64,000 nucleotides of DNA from Kitasatospora griseola (GCF_014648555.1 NZ_BMRI01000016.1:35754-99753); one strand, 5' to 3'; shown: positions 24,461 to 34,559, counted from the stretch's first letter. Notes: a model not told the origin generated them from the sequence alone. Numbers and translations are program-made.

Positions 24461-24934
24461 TCAGGCGAACTGACCGGGGACGTAGTCGCCCGCGGGCTGG
24501 CGAATGATCACGTTGACCCGGTTGTAGGTGTTGATCAGGGCGATCAGGCCGACGAGGGCGATCAGCTGCTCCTCGTCGTAGTGCTTGGCGGCCTCCGCCC
24601 AGGCCTCGTCGCTGACGCCGCCCGCCGCGTCGGCGATCCGGGTGCCCTGCTCGGTGAGTTCGAGCGCGGCGCGCTCGGCCTCGGTGAAGCAGGTCGCCTC
24701 GCGCCAGGCGGCGATCATGTTCAGCCGCTGCTGGGTCTCCCCGGCGTGGGTGGCGTCCTTGGTGTGCATGTCGGTGCAGAAACCGCAGCCGTTGATCTGG
24801 CTGGCCCGGATCTTCACCAGCTCCTGGGTGGCGGCCGGGAGCGAGGAGCCGCCGATGGCGGCGCCGGCCGAGTTGATGTGCTTGATGATCTTCCCCGCGA
24901 GGGGGTTGCCGAAGTAGTTGAGGCGTGCGTCCAC
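24461..24934 (-). CDS. AhpD-like carboxymuconolactone decarboxylase-family protein
   Basis: GTG 24934 follows AAGGAG at a 7-base distance; 157 aa. The core VKIRASQINGCGFCTDMHTK carries the CxxC pair and following His of AhpD-like alkylhydroperoxidases. Such proteins reduce peroxides or act in redox stress. It stands alone between convergent and divergent neighbours. Confidence 0.85.
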   Translation of the reverse strand: MDARLNYFGNPLAGKIIKHINSAGAAIGGSSLPAATQELVKIRASQINGCGFCTDMHTKDATHAGETQQRLNMIAAWREATCFTEAERAALELTEQGTRIADAAGGVSDEAWAEAAKHYDEEQLIALVGLIALINTYNRVNVIIRQPAGDYVPGQFA

Positions 24935-25080
24935 GGTCGGGCTCCTTGTCGAGTGTGCTTCTGCAAGGACTGACCCCGCAGCTCCCCCGAATGTGACCGC
25001 TCCGCGGATGTGACGCCTGTCACGCCACCCGTTCGCGTCCGTTCGCCTCCGTTCGGCCGTGCGGGCGGGCCGGGGCGGCG

Positions 25081-25536
25081 TCAGCGCGGGGCCGTTCCGA
25101 CGCTGCGCACCCACACGGGAAAGGGCGGGAGCTCGGGGTCGGGCTCCAGCGGGTCGTCGACCTCCTCGGGACCCTGCTGCTCGTCGTGCAGGAAGCCCTC
25201 GACGACCGGGCCGAGATCGTCGACCGGCAGGTACGCGGCGCCGAACGGCAGCTCCTCGGTGGGCACCGATCCGGTGGAGCAGCGGAGTTGACCGGCCTGC
25301 CGGTCGTGCCACACGTAGAAGGTCGCCACCCCGCCGAAGCCCAGTTCGCGGACGCGCTCCCGGATGCGTCCGGCGGTGCGCTCGAAGGCGGCGACCACCT
25401 CATGCACCGTCAGGGACCGCCGGTCCTCGTCCGCCGCGCTCAGCAGCCAGGTGTTGGTCTCCCACTCCACCCGCCGGTCGGCCGGCTCCAGCGCCAGCGG
25501 TTCGTCCGCCACCTCGGCGATCCAGGTCAACAGCAT
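25081..25536 (-). CDS. Conserved hypothetical protein (151 aa)
   Basis: ATG 25536. An acidic cytosolic protein with the segments [20 protein letters not shown] and [20 protein letters not shown] and a Pro/Asp-rich C-terminus. No domain was recognised. It is divergent from the nitronate monooxygenase gene. The coding call rests on codon pattern and a plausible start. Confidence 0.6.
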   Translation of the reverse strand: MLLTWIAEVADEPLALEPADRRVEWETNTWLLSAADEDRRSLTVHEVVAAFERTAGRIRERVRELGFGGVATFYVWHDRQAGQLRCSTGSVPTEELPFGAAYLPVDDLGPVVEGFLHDEQQGPEEVDDPLEPDPELPPFPVWVRSVGTAPR

Positions 25537-25673
25537 CCGGGGAGTATCGCGGTGCGGCGAAGGCTCCGGCAAACAGGAGACCGACGGCGGACCGGGCGGC
25601 CGTCGGCGGGATCGGCCGTCGACGTAGGGTGGGCAGCGACCGGGATCGGTGCGCACGGAGGCGAGGGAGCGGC

Positions 25674-26693
25674 ATGGCATTCGACTGGGAGGTGCCGCTG
25701 ATCGCGGCCCCGATGGCGGGCGGCCCGAGCACTCCCGAGCTGGTCGCGGCCGTCAACGGCGCGGGCGGCCTGGGCTTCCTCGCCGCCGGCTACCGGACGG
25801 TCGACGGGATGCTCGACCAGGTTTGCCGGACCCGCGAGCTGACGGACCGCCCGTTCGGCGTCAACCTGTTCGTGCCCGCGCCGCCCTCCGATCCGGGGCC
25901 GGTCGTCGCCTACCGGGAGCGGCTCCGACCGGAGGCCGAGCGGTGGGGCGTGGAGCTGCCCGCCGAGGTCCGGTCCGACCGGGACGGCTGGGAGGCGAAG
26001 CTCGACGCGCTGCTGCGCGACCCCGTCCCGTACGTCTCGTACACCTTCGGCCTGCCCGGCCGGGACGAGGCCGACGCGCTCCGGGCCGCCGGCATCGGCC
26101 AACTCGGCACCGTCACCAGCCCGGAGGAGGCCCGCGCCGCCACCGCGCTCGGCCTGGACGCCCTGACCGTGCAGGGCCCGGAGGCCGGCGGCCACCGCGG
26201 CACCCACCGCGCCGAGGACACCCCGGGCACCCTCCCGCTGCTCGAACTGCTCGCCGCCGTACGGGAGGTGACGCCGCTCCCGCTGATCGCCGCCGGCGGC
26301 CTCGGCGACGGCCCGGCGATCGCCGCCGCGCTGCGGGCGGGCGCGGTCGCCGCCCAACTCGGCACCGCCTACCTGCGCACCGACGAATCCGGCGCCTCGG
26401 CCGCGCACCGCCGCGCCCTGGTCGAACTCCCCGGGACGACCGTCACCCGCGCGTTCACGGGCCGCCCCGCCCGGGCCCTCCGCAACGCCTTCATCGACCG
26501 GTACGACGCCGACGCCCCGCCGGCCTACCCCGAAGTCCACCACCTCACCCAGCCGTTGCGGGCGGCCGCGACCCGTCGCGGCGACGTCGAGGGCATGCAC
26601 CTGTGGGCGGGCACCGCCCACACCTCGGCCCGCGAGGGCGGCGCGGCGAAGGTGACTCGCGCGCTGTGGGAGGATGCGCAGCGCGCCGGGTAG
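25674..26693 (+). CDS. Nitronate monooxygenase family (2-nitropropane dioxygenase-like)
   Basis: 339 aa from ATG 25674 after GAGGGAGC. An FMN TIM barrel: [20 protein letters not shown] at the N-terminus, [13 protein letters not shown] with the catalytic-type His near residue 175, and [20 protein letters not shown] as the phosphate-binding loop. It would oxidise propionate-3-nitronate or related alkyl nitronates for detoxification. The gene is monocistronic here. Confidence 0.85.
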   Translation: MAFDWEVPLIAAPMAGGPSTPELVAAVNGAGGLGFLAAGYRTVDGMLDQVCRTRELTDRPFGVNLFVPAPPSDPGPVVAYRERLRPEAERWGVELPAEVRSDRDGWEAKLDALLRDPVPYVSYTFGLPGRDEADALRAAGIGQLGTVTSPEEARAATALGLDALTVQGPEAGGHRGTHRAEDTPGTLPLLELLAAVREVTPLPLIAAGGLGDGPAIAAALRAGAVAAQLGTAYLRTDESGASAAHRRALVELPGTTVTRAFTGRPARALRNAFIDRYDADAPPAYPEVHHLTQPLRAAATRRGDVEGMHLWAGTAHTSAREGGAAKVTRALWEDAQRAG

Positions 26694-26701
26694 GGCCCGG
26701 C

Positions 26702-27196
26702 CTAGGGTCGGAGGTCGCGCCGGTACCAGGTGCCCGGTTTGCCGCCGAGGTCGGCCGGGGCGGCGGGGCCGTCGGAGGCGAACCCGGCCTTGGTCAGGAC
26801 CCGGCGGGACGCGGCGTTGTCGTGGGAGGTGGCCGCCCGCAGGGTGTGCAGGCCGTGCAGCGCCGGCGCCGTCCGGCAGAGCTGCTGGACGGCCGCCGTC
26901 GCCAGGCCGCGTCCGGCGGCCTGTTCCGCGACCCGGTAGCCGAGGACGGCGGCGCCGTCCTCCAGGTCGTACAGGTTGAACCTGCCGAGGACCGAGCCGT
27001 CCTCGGCGACGAGGAGGTGGAAGACGCAGACGCCGGCCTCCTGCTCGGCCAGCAGGGCGTCGTGGCGCTCGGCGAACCGGTCGAAGTACTCGTCGCCGCG
27101 GTCGGTGATCGAGGCGGCGAAGTAGGCGCGGTTCGCCAGCTCGAAGGCCAGGACCGCCGGGGCGTGGTCGGCGCGCAGCCGCTGCAGCTCGGGCAT
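26702..27196 (-). CDS. GNAT-family N-acetyltransferase (RimJ/RimL-like)
   Basis: 164 aa from ATG 27196. The acetyl-CoA loop region is GYRVAEQAAGRGLATAAVQQ and the following HDNAASRRVLTKAGF is typical of the RimJ/RimL group. The substrate could be a protein N-terminus or a small amine. It is convergent with the nitronate monooxygenase gene, eight bases apart. Confidence 0.85.
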   Translation of the reverse strand: MPELQRLRADHAPAVLAFELANRAYFAASITDRGDEYFDRFAERHDALLAEQEAGVCVFHLLVAEDGSVLGRFNLYDLEDGAAVLGYRVAEQAAGRGLATAAVQQLCRTAPALHGLHTLRAATSHDNAASRRVLTKAGFASDGPAAPADLGGKPGTWYRRDLRP

Positions 27197-27318
27197 CGGC
27201 CGACCGTACCGGGGTCGTACGCCGGGGTCACTCGAATTTCCGTCGGTCACCGACAGGTCCGGGTCGTGTGATCATGCCCGAGGACCGCCGGGGTCCAGCC
27301 GCGAAGAACGGAGCCACC

Positions 27319-27987
27319 ATGGCCGAGCGCCCGTACGTGCTGCTGAGCGTCGCCACCTCGATCGACGGGTACATCGACGACACCTCGACGGAGCGGCTGC
27401 TGCTGTCGAACGCCGAGGACTTCGACCGGGTGGACCAGGTGCGGGCCGAGTCGGACGCCGTCCTGGTCGGCGGGAACACGCTGCGGGCGGACGATCCGCG
27501 GCTCCTCGTCAACAGCGAGCGGCGGCGGGCCGAGCGGGTCGCGGCGGGGAAGCCGGCGTACCCGTTGAAGGTGACGGTCTCGGCGAGCGGCGACCTCGAT
27601 CGGGGGCTGAAGTTCTGGCACTTCGGCGACCGGAAGGTCGTGTACACCACCGACGCCGGGGCGTCGAGGCTGGGCGGCGCGCTGGACGGGCTGGCCGAGG
27701 TGGTGAGCACCGGTGACAGCGTCGACTTCGGGGCGATGCTCGACGACCTGGCGGCCCGTGGGGTGCGGCGGCTGATGGTGGAGGGCGGCGGGCGGATTCA
27801 CACGCAGTTCCTGTCGCTGGGCCTAGCCGACGAGGTCCACCTGGCGGTGGCGCCGCTGCTGGTCGGCGAGGCGGGTGCGCCGCGTTTCGTGTATCCGGCC
27901 GCGTTCCCGGGCGGCAGCACGCACCGGATGACGCTGCTGGGGGCCGAGACGGTGGGCGACGTGGTGCTGTTGCGCTACGCCCCGTGA
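27319..27987 (+). CDS. RibD C-terminal/dihydrofolate-reductase-fold reductase
   Basis: 222 aa from ATG 27319. The N-terminal VLLSVATSIDGYIDD and the middle VLVGGNTLRADDPRLL are signatures of the RibD-reductase family, and RLMVEGGGRIHTQFL near residue 155 is the NADPH-binding turn. It lacks the deaminase domain of RibD, so it is either a stand-alone pyrimidine reductase or another NADPH reductase. No riboflavin genes are nearby. Confidence 0.83.
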   Translation: MAERPYVLLSVATSIDGYIDDTSTERLLLSNAEDFDRVDQVRAESDAVLVGGNTLRADDPRLLVNSERRRAERVAAGKPAYPLKVTVSASGDLDRGLKFWHFGDRKVVYTTDAGASRLGGALDGLAEVVSTGDSVDFGAMLDDLAARGVRRLMVEGGGRIHTQFLSLGLADEVHLAVAPLLVGEAGAPRFVYPAAFPGGSTHRMTLLGAETVGDVVLLRYAP

Positions 27988-27994
27988 GGGGGCG

Positions 27995-29113
27995 TCAGTC
28001 GGTGTCGGTGGCCGCGAGGACGGCGAGGCGGCCGCGGTCGGGGGTGAGGGCGGCGAGGCCGAGGTCCCAGGCGATGCGGTCGAACCAGGGGGCGGGGGCG
28101 TCGAAGGCGAACCAGTGGCAGGCGGTGGCGCGGGCCTCGGCGGTGGGGAGGCCGGCGTCGGCCAGTGCGGCCAGCGACTGCCACGCGGCGAGGCGGCCGT
28201 AGGCGCCCTGCACGCCGTAGTTGTAGGCGCCGCCGGTGGAGGCGGCGGCGAACAGGACGCTCCAGGCCTCGGCCGGCGGGCAGGCGGTGACGGAGAGCGC
28301 GGAGGGCTCGGCGTCGGCGAGGCAGTCCAGGCCGAGGGTGAGCAGGGCGACCGGGACGGAGCCGACGGGCAGCGGTGCGGCGAACTCGAACACCCGGGCC
28401 TCGATGCGGCCGTTGGACTCCTCGGCCCAGTTCGCGACGGCCCGGCCCAGGGCCTCGGCCGCCTCCGGAGTGGTCGTTTCGGCGGCGGGCGGCAGCGGTT
28501 CGGCGGTACGGCGGGCCGTCAACTGCTCGCCTCCCGCACCCCCGTACGGCAGCGCGTGGCAACCGCCGTCCGGGCCGTAGCCGGGCAGGTCGGCGAGCGC
28601 CTCCAGCGGGGAGGGCGTCAGGGGCAGCGCGCCCAGCGGGTGGTGGGCGAGATGCGGGGCGGCCGTCCACGCGGAGGCGCCGGGGACGGTGTCGAGGTCC
28701 ACGCCGCGCAGGATCAACTCGTGGACCAGGCAGGCCCGTAGCTCGTTCGGGGCGGGCTCGGCGAACGCGGCGGCGAGGTCGGCCGGGCGGTGGCCGGACG
28801 CCAGCAGCGAGGCCGCGGGGCGGGCGGAGTCGGGTGCCGCGGTGAGCAGCCGCAGCGCCTGCCGGACGTTCTCGGCGCCGGGCCGGGTGGCCAGGAGCCG
28901 GACCAGGTGGTCGAAGACGCTGCGGTACTGCCACTTCGGCTCCGCCCCGCCGAAGCGCCGGGCGAGGGCGAGGCCGAGCTCGGCGAGGAACGCGGCGTCG
29001 CCCCGCGCGAGTTGCTCCCGGGCCGTCGCGCGGACGCTGTTGACGTCGCTGAGACGGGGGAGGTCCGCCACGATGCGGGCGATGCGGTCGGTACGGAGGG
29101 CACGGTCGGTCAC
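27995..29113 (-). CDS. Hypothetical protein (372 aa), possibly a DUF6183-type Streptomyces family
   Basis: An Ala/Leu-rich, mostly helical cytosolic protein. Notable segments are GGAYNYGVQGAYGRLAAWQS and ACHWFAFDAPAPWFDRIAWD near the C-terminus. I recall a similar actinomycete family of unknown function but cannot confirm it. It ends eight bases from the reductase gene in convergent orientation. Confidence 0.6.
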   Translation of the reverse strand: MTDRALRTDRIARIVADLPRLSDVNSVRATAREQLARGDAAFLAELGLALARRFGGAEPKWQYRSVFDHLVRLLATRPGAENVRQALRLLTAAPDSARPAASLLASGHRPADLAAAFAEPAPNELRACLVHELILRGVDLDTVPGASAWTAAPHLAHHPLGALPLTPSPLEALADLPGYGPDGGCHALPYGGAGGEQLTARRTAEPLPPAAETTTPEAAEALGRAVANWAEESNGRIEARVFEFAAPLPVGSVPVALLTLGLDCLADAEPSALSVTACPPAEAWSVLFAAASTGGAYNYGVQGAYGRLAAWQSLAALADAGLPTAEARATACHWFAFDAPAPWFDRIAWDLGLAALTPDRGRLAVLAATDTD

Positions 29114-29157
29114 GGGGGCTGAGCCTACGCACCCGCGACCGACCGTTCATCCTGAAA

Positions 29158-30603
29158 TCAGCCCAGCAGCTCGCCCATCCAGGACTCGATGCCGTCCACC
29201 GTGCGCGGCAGCTCGGCGGACATCAGGCGGGCGCCGTCGGCGGTGATCACCAGGTCGTCCTCGATGCGGATGCCGATGCCGCGCAGCGCGGGCGGCAGGG
29301 TGAGGTCGTCGGGCTGGAGGTAGAGGCCCGGCTCGACGGTGAGGACCATGCCTTCCTCCAGCACGCCGTCCAGGTACGTCTCGGCGCGGGCCTTCGCGCA
29401 GTCGTGGACGTCCAGGCCGAGCATGTGGCCGCTGGCGCAGAGGGTGTAGCGGCGGTACAGGCCGGAGTCCTCGCGCAGCGCCTCCTCGGCGGAGACGGGC
29501 AGCACGCCCCACTCGGCGAGGCCCTCGGCGATCACCCGCATCGCGGCACGGTGGAAGTCGCGGAAGGACGCGCCGGGGCGCAGCGTGGCGATGCCGGCGT
29601 TCTGGGCGGCGAGGACGAGTTCGTAGGCGTCGCGCTGGGCGGGGGAGAAGGTTCCGGACAGCGGCAGGGTGCGGGTGATGTCGGCGGTGTAGAGGGTGTC
29701 GGTCTCCACGCCCGCGTCGAGCAGCAGGAGCTGGGCCGGGTCGAGCGGGCCGTCGTTGCGGATCCAGTGCAGCACGCAGGCGTGCGCGCCGGAGGCGACG
29801 ATGGTCTCGTAGCCGGTGCCGTTGCCCTCGGCGCGGGCGCGGGCGTTGAACGCGCCCTCCAGGATGCGCTCGCCGCGGTGGTGGCGCAGTGCGGCGGGCA
29901 GCGCGCGGACCACGTCGGCGAAGCCCGCGGCGGTGTGGTCGACGGAGAGCTGGAGCTGGTCGACCTCCCACGGGTCCTTGATCAGGCGCAACTCGCTGAG
30001 CGCGGCGGCGAGTTGGCCGTCGCGGGCGGCGTGGTCGGCGGACGGGCGGCCGGCCAGGGCGTCCAGGACGGGGTCGACGTCGGCGAGGACGCGGGTGGGC
30101 GCGCCGGTGGTGAACAGCTTCGGCAGGTCGTCGAGGTGGGCGGTGCGCAGGCCGGTGAGCTGGGCGGCCTCGGCGAGGTCGGCGCGCCGGCCGACCCAGA
30201 ACTCGCCGTAGCGGCGGTCGCGGTAGAACTCGGCGGAGCCGCCGGCCCGGTCGGAGCGGGGCCGCAGGTACAGCACGGCCTCGCCGTCGGGCTCGATCAC
30301 CAGGACGTGGCCGACCTGCTCCTCGCCGGTCAGCCCGGTGAGGTGGGCGTAGGCGCTGTGCGGGCGGAAGCGGTAGTCGCAGTCGTTGCTGCGGATCTTC
30401 AACTGCCCCGCGGGGACGAGCAGCCGCTCGCCGGGGAAGGCGGCGGCGATCCGGGCCCGGCGGGCCGGGAAGTACGCGTGGCCGGGGACGCGGCTGTCGG
30501 CGGGCAGCGGGGTGGCGGCCCACTGGTCGGCCATGAAGGCGGCCAGGGCGGGGGTGATGGGCAGGTCGTGGCTGCCGGTGTTCAGGGCGGGCTGGTCGGC
30601 CAT
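29158..30603 (-). CDS. Xaa-Pro aminopeptidase (M24B, PepP-like)
   Basis: 481 aa from ATG 30603. An N-terminal AMP_N-like domain precedes the pita-bread catalytic domain with the five metal ligands visible: Asp in LLDAGVE, Asp in TADITRTLP, His in GHMLGLDVHD, Glu in TVEPGLY and Glu in IRIEDD. It removes the N-terminal residue from Xaa-Pro or Xaa-Hyp peptides in the cytosol. It is divergent from an oligopeptide-family transporter, which would bring in such peptides. No signal peptide. Confidence 0.92.
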   Translation of the reverse strand: MADQPALNTGSHDLPITPALAAFMADQWAATPLPADSRVPGHAYFPARRARIAAAFPGERLLVPAGQLKIRSNDCDYRFRPHSAYAHLTGLTGEEQVGHVLVIEPDGEAVLYLRPRSDRAGGSAEFYRDRRYGEFWVGRRADLAEAAQLTGLRTAHLDDLPKLFTTGAPTRVLADVDPVLDALAGRPSADHAARDGQLAAALSELRLIKDPWEVDQLQLSVDHTAAGFADVVRALPAALRHHRGERILEGAFNARARAEGNGTGYETIVASGAHACVLHWIRNDGPLDPAQLLLLDAGVETDTLYTADITRTLPLSGTFSPAQRDAYELVLAAQNAGIATLRPGASFRDFHRAAMRVIAEGLAEWGVLPVSAEEALREDSGLYRRYTLCASGHMLGLDVHDCAKARAETYLDGVLEEGMVLTVEPGLYLQPDDLTLPPALRGIGIRIEDDLVITADGARLMSAELPRTVDGIESWMGELLG

Positions 30604-30659
30604 CGGGTGGAACTCCTCCGAGCGGGGGCGATACAGGGACAACTGGTGTGAGCGGCTAG

Positions 30660-30735
30660 GAAATTGCACTGCTGAGCGGCGGGCAATGACACGGCTCGGT
30701 AACGGTCGGGCCGCCTCATTGCGCAGTGCAATTTC
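30660..30735. promoter_or_regulatory. Perfect 13-bp inverted repeat in the pepP/ABC divergent region
   Basis: GAAATTGCACTGC (30660-30672) and GCAGTGCAATTTC (30723-30735) are exact reverse complements, 50 bases apart. The AT-rich arms stand out in this GC-rich region. They lie within the 254-base divergent promoter region and probably bind a regulator shared by both transcription units. The GTGACAT core is absent, so this is a different regulator. Confidence 0.65.
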
Positions 30736-30857
30736 ACATTACTATGTTACGGGTCACACCTCAGAGCGGGCCAGACCCCGGCGGCATCGATCCCCGGAGG
30801 CGCCGATCTCTCGGTGATCCGATCCCCGTTGAGCAGCCCCCAGTTCCGGAGATGCAC

Positions 30858-32597
30858 ATGAACAGGCGTACCCACGCCGCCCTCGCGGCGGCCATCGCGG
30901 CGTCCCTCACCCTCGTCCTCGCCGCATGCGGCAGCAACGGCGGCGGCGGTGACGACAGCGGCGGACCGCAGGGTGTGACCACCGAAGGCAACGGCATCGT
31001 CGGCGGCACCCCCGTCAAGGGCGGCACCCTGACGATCCTGTCGAACCAGGACTTCGACCAGCTCGACCCCGCCCGCAACTGGACCATGCCGGTGATGGAC
31101 GTCGGCGTGCGCATGCTCTACCGCACCCTGACCACCTTCAAGGCCGCCCCCGGCGCCGAGGGCCTGAAGATCGAGCCCGACCTGGCCACCGACCTCGGCA
31201 CTTCCAGCGACGGCGCGAAGACCTGGACCTTCCACCTGAAGGACAACCTCAAGTACGAGGACGGCACCCCGATCACCGCCGACGACATCAAGTACAACGT
31301 CGAGCGGTCGTACTCGCCGGAACTGGCCGGCGGGCCCGACTACGCGGTGCGCTACCTCAACGCCCCGGCCGGGTACAAGGGCCCGCTGGGCGGCGAGCGG
31401 CTCGGCAGCGACGCCATCGAGGTCCCGGACGCCAAGACGATCGTCTTCCACCTCAAGCGTCCGGTCGCCGAGTTCGGCTACACCGTCACCCTGCCCACCT
31501 TCTCGCCCGTCCCCAAGGCCAAGGAGGCGGGCGCCAACTACTCCAACCACCCGGTCTCCTCCGGCCCGTACAAGATCGAGAGCTACGACCGCGGCAAGCG
31601 CATGGTGCTGGTCCGCAACACCAACTGGGACCAGGCCACCGACCCGGTCCGCAAGGCGTACCCCGACAAGATCGTGGTCGACCAGACCCTCAAGGGCACC
31701 GGCATCGCCGACCGCCTGATCGCCGACCAGGGCGACGACAAGAGCGCCGTCTCCTACGTGGACCTGACGCCCGCGAAGATCTCCGAGGTGCTCACCAACC
31801 CCGACGTCAAGAAGCGCCTGATCAGCGAGAACGCGGGCTGCACCACCAAGCTGGACATGAACACCACCAAGGCGCCGTTCGACAACGCCAAGGTCCGCCT
31901 GGCGATGCAGTACGCGGTGGACAAGGAGTCCTTCGCCGCCGCCACCGGCGGCCCCGCGTTCAACGACATCGCCACCACCTACCTGCCCCCGATGCTCACC
32001 GCCGGCACGGCCGTCGACCACTTCCAGATCAAGCCCGGCGGCGACCCCGAGAAGGCCAAGCAGCTGCTCGCCGAGGCGGGCTTCCCGAACGGCTTCTCCA
32101 CCGACTTCGTCACCTCCACCGGCGGCAAGGCGCAGGCCGAGGCCATCCAGGCCGCCCTCAAGCGCGCGGGGGTGAACGTCACCATCACCACCGTCGACCC
32201 CACCGCCGTCAACTCGATCGTCGGCGACAAGGAGAAGCAGCCCGGACTCACCAGCCTCGGCTGGTGCCCCGACTACCCGTCCGCCGGCACCTTCCTGCCG
32301 ATGATCTTCGATGGCCGGGCCGTCAAGGACAAGGGCAACAACGGCAACATGACCCGGTTCGACGACCCGACGGTCAACGCCGAACTCGACCGGATCGCCG
32401 GCCTGGACGACCTGAAGAAGGCCAACGAGGCCTGGCTCGCGCTGGACGGAAAGATCATGGACGCCTCGCCCGCCGTCCCGCTGATCTGGCAGAAGAAGCC
32501 CGTCCTGGTCGGCTCCAACATCGCAGGCGCCTACGCCCACCCGGTCTGGGCCGGGCAGCTCGACTACGCGGGCATCGGCCTCAAGTCCGTCAAGTAG
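30858..32597 (+). CDS. Oligopeptide-family ABC transporter substrate-binding lipoprotein (SBP_bac_5)
   Basis: ATG 30858 is chosen because GGAG lies six bases upstream; ATG 30852 would overlap the ribosome site. 579 aa. A lipoprotein signal peptide ends in the lipobox LVLAACGS (Cys about residue 22), then a Gly/Asp linker and the family 5 binding fold (LYRTLTTF, TWTFHLKDNLKYEDGTPITA). Family 5 proteins bind di- and oligopeptides but also some oligosaccharides. The downstream alpha-galactosidase gene makes both possible. Confidence 0.9.
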   Translation: MNRRTHAALAAAIAASLTLVLAACGSNGGGGDDSGGPQGVTTEGNGIVGGTPVKGGTLTILSNQDFDQLDPARNWTMPVMDVGVRMLYRTLTTFKAAPGAEGLKIEPDLATDLGTSSDGAKTWTFHLKDNLKYEDGTPITADDIKYNVERSYSPELAGGPDYAVRYLNAPAGYKGPLGGERLGSDAIEVPDAKTIVFHLKRPVAEFGYTVTLPTFSPVPKAKEAGANYSNHPVSSGPYKIESYDRGKRMVLVRNTNWDQATDPVRKAYPDKIVVDQTLKGTGIADRLIADQGDDKSAVSYVDLTPAKISEVLTNPDVKKRLISENAGCTTKLDMNTTKAPFDNAKVRLAMQYAVDKESFAAATGGPAFNDIATTYLPPMLTAGTAVDHFQIKPGGDPEKAKQLLAEAGFPNGFSTDFVTSTGGKAQAEAIQAALKRAGVNVTITTVDPTAVNSIVGDKEKQPGLTSLGWCPDYPSAGTFLPMIFDGRAVKDKGNNGNMTRFDDPTVNAELDRIAGLDDLKKANEAWLALDGKIMDASPAVPLIWQKKPVLVGSNIAGAYAHPVWAGQLDYAGIGLKSVK

Positions 32598-32613
32598 AGC
32601 GGGAGTTCCCACC

Positions 32614-33573
32614 ATGACCACCCCGCTCCCGACGGCCGCGGCCGAGGGGGCGGGGGCCCCGGACACCACCGAGGCCCCCGCGTCCCCCTGGAAGCTCGCC
32701 CTGCACCGCCTGCGCCACCAGAAGGCCGCCCTCGTCGGCGCCGCCATCATCGCCTTCTTCGTCCTGGCCGCACTCCTCGCGCCGGTGCTCACCGCGATCA
32801 GCGGCACCCGCCCCGACACTGTCGACAAGAAAGCCGTCGACCCCTACCTCGGCGGCCTGCCCCGCGGCGCCCTCGGCGGCATCAGCCCCCAGCACTGGCT
32901 CGGCGTCGAACCGCTGCTCGGCCGCGACATCTTCGCCCGGCTGCTCTACGGCGCCCAGATCAGCCTCCTGGTCGCGTTCAGCGCCGCCCTGCTGATCACC
33001 CTGATCGGCACCGTCCTCGGCATCACCGCCGGCTACTTCGGCGGCCGCACCGACGCCCTGATCAGCCGGTTCATGGACGTCATGATGTCGTTCCCCAGCC
33101 TGATCTTCATGATCGCGCTGCTCTCCGTCGCCCGGGACGTCAACCGCGTCCTGCTGCTGATCGGCGTCATGTCGCTGTTCTCCTGGCCCTACATCGCCCG
33201 CGTGGTCCGCGGCCAGACCCTCTCCCTCAAACATCGCGAATACGTCGAGGCCGCCCGCGCCAGCGGCACCCGCAACAGCCGCATCCTGTTCGGCGAGATC
33301 CTGCCCAACCTCACCGGCACCATCATCGTCTACGTCACCCTCGCCGTCCCCGGCCTGATCGGCACCGAGGCCGCACTCAGCTTCCTCGGCGTCGGCATCC
33401 GCCCGCCCACCCCCTCGTGGGGGCAGATGATCTCCGACGCGGTGCTCTACTACAAGGTCGACCCGATGTTCTTCATCCTCCCCAGCGCCTGCCTGTTCCT
33501 GGTGGTCCTGGCCTTCACCCTGGTCGGCGACGCCCTGCGGGACGCCCTCGACCCGAAGGGCAGCCGGACGTGA
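32614..33573 (+). CDS. ABC permease, DppC/OppC-like
   Basis: 319 aa. An N-terminal cytosolic tail, one membrane helix, a periplasmic-side domain and a five-helix BPD_transp_1 core with the EAA loop EYVEAARASGTRNSRILFGE. It follows the lipoprotein gene by 16 bases. The order C before B differs from the usual Dpp/Opp order. It overlaps the next gene by four bases. Confidence 0.92.
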   Translation: MTTPLPTAAAEGAGAPDTTEAPASPWKLALHRLRHQKAALVGAAIIAFFVLAALLAPVLTAISGTRPDTVDKKAVDPYLGGLPRGALGGISPQHWLGVEPLLGRDIFARLLYGAQISLLVAFSAALLITLIGTVLGITAGYFGGRTDALISRFMDVMMSFPSLIFMIALLSVARDVNRVLLLIGVMSLFSWPYIARVVRGQTLSLKHREYVEAARASGTRNSRILFGEILPNLTGTIIVYVTLAVPGLIGTEAALSFLGVGIRPPTPSWGQMISDAVLYYKVDPMFFILPSACLFLVVLAFTLVGDALRDALDPKGSRT

Positions 33574-34559
33574 TCGGATACCTGCTCCGCCGGCTCGCTG
33601 CGATGGCCGCCACCCTGCTGGTCGTCTGCGCGCTCACCTTCGCCGTCTTCTACCTGTTCCCCGCCGACCCCGCCGTCCAGTTCTGCGGCAAGGACTGCTC
33701 CACCGAACGCATCGAACTCGTCCGCCAACAGCTCGGACTGGCCGACCCCCTGATCGTCCAGTTCTGGCACTACGTCACCGGCATCTTCGCCGGCCAGACC
33801 CTCGGCACCGGCCAGTACGCCGTCCAGTGCGGCTTCCCCTGCTTCGGCTACTCCTTCCAGTCCGCCCAGCCCGTCTGGGACCTGATGATGGACCGGCTGC
33901 CCACCAGCATCTCCCTCGCCCTCGGCGCCGCCGCCCTCTGGCTGCTCCTCGGCGTCGGCACCGGCGTGGTCTCCGCGCTGCGCCGCGGCACCCGCCTCGA
34001 CCGCACCCTGATGGTCGGCACCATCGGCGTCGCCGCCCTGCCGGTCTACTTCACCGCGATGATCCTGCTCTACCTGGTCGTCACAGTGGCCGGCCTGCTG
34101 CCCTACCCCCGCTACATCGCCTTCACCGAGCACCCCGGCCAGTGGATCTCCAACCTGATCCTGCCGTGGATCACCCTCGCCCTGCTGAACGCCGCCATCT
34201 ACGCCCGAATGACGCGCAACTCCGTCATCGAGACGATGGCCGAACCGTACGTGCGCACCGCCCGCGCCAAAGGCCTGCGCGAGCGCCGCGTCGTCGGCAA
34301 GCACGGCCTGCGCCCCGCCCTCACCCCCGTCGTCACCATGCTCGGCATGGACCTCGGCGGACTGCTGGCCGGTGCCCTGATCACCGAATCCCTGTTCAGC
34401 CTCCCCGGCATCGGCAAACTCTTCGCCGACTCCCTCAACAAGTCCGACCAGCCCGTCGTCATGGGCGTCACCCTGCTCGCCTCCTTCTTCATCGTCAGCT
34501 CCAACCTGGTCGTGGACCTCCTCTACGCCTGGATCGACCCGAGGGCGAGGCTCGCATGA
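33570..34559 (+). CDS. ABC permease, DppB/OppB-like
   Basis: 329 aa from GTG 33570. The N-terminal helix LLRRLAAMAATLLVVCALTF and the EAA loop PYVRTARAKGLRERRVVGKH are typical of DppB. Two Cys pairs (FCGKDC and QCGFPC) in the long external loop are unusual and may form disulfides. It overlaps the ATPase gene by four bases. Confidence 0.92.
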   Translation: MIGYLLRRLAAMAATLLVVCALTFAVFYLFPADPAVQFCGKDCSTERIELVRQQLGLADPLIVQFWHYVTGIFAGQTLGTGQYAVQCGFPCFGYSFQSAQPVWDLMMDRLPTSISLALGAAALWLLLGVGTGVVSALRRGTRLDRTLMVGTIGVAALPVYFTAMILLYLVVTVAGLLPYPRYIAFTEHPGQWISNLILPWITLALLNAAIYARMTRNSVIETMAEPYVRTARAKGLRERRVVGKHGLRPALTPVVTMLGMDLGGLLAGALITESLFSLPGIGKLFADSLNKSDQPVVMGVTLLASFFIVSSNLVVDLLYAWIDPRARLA

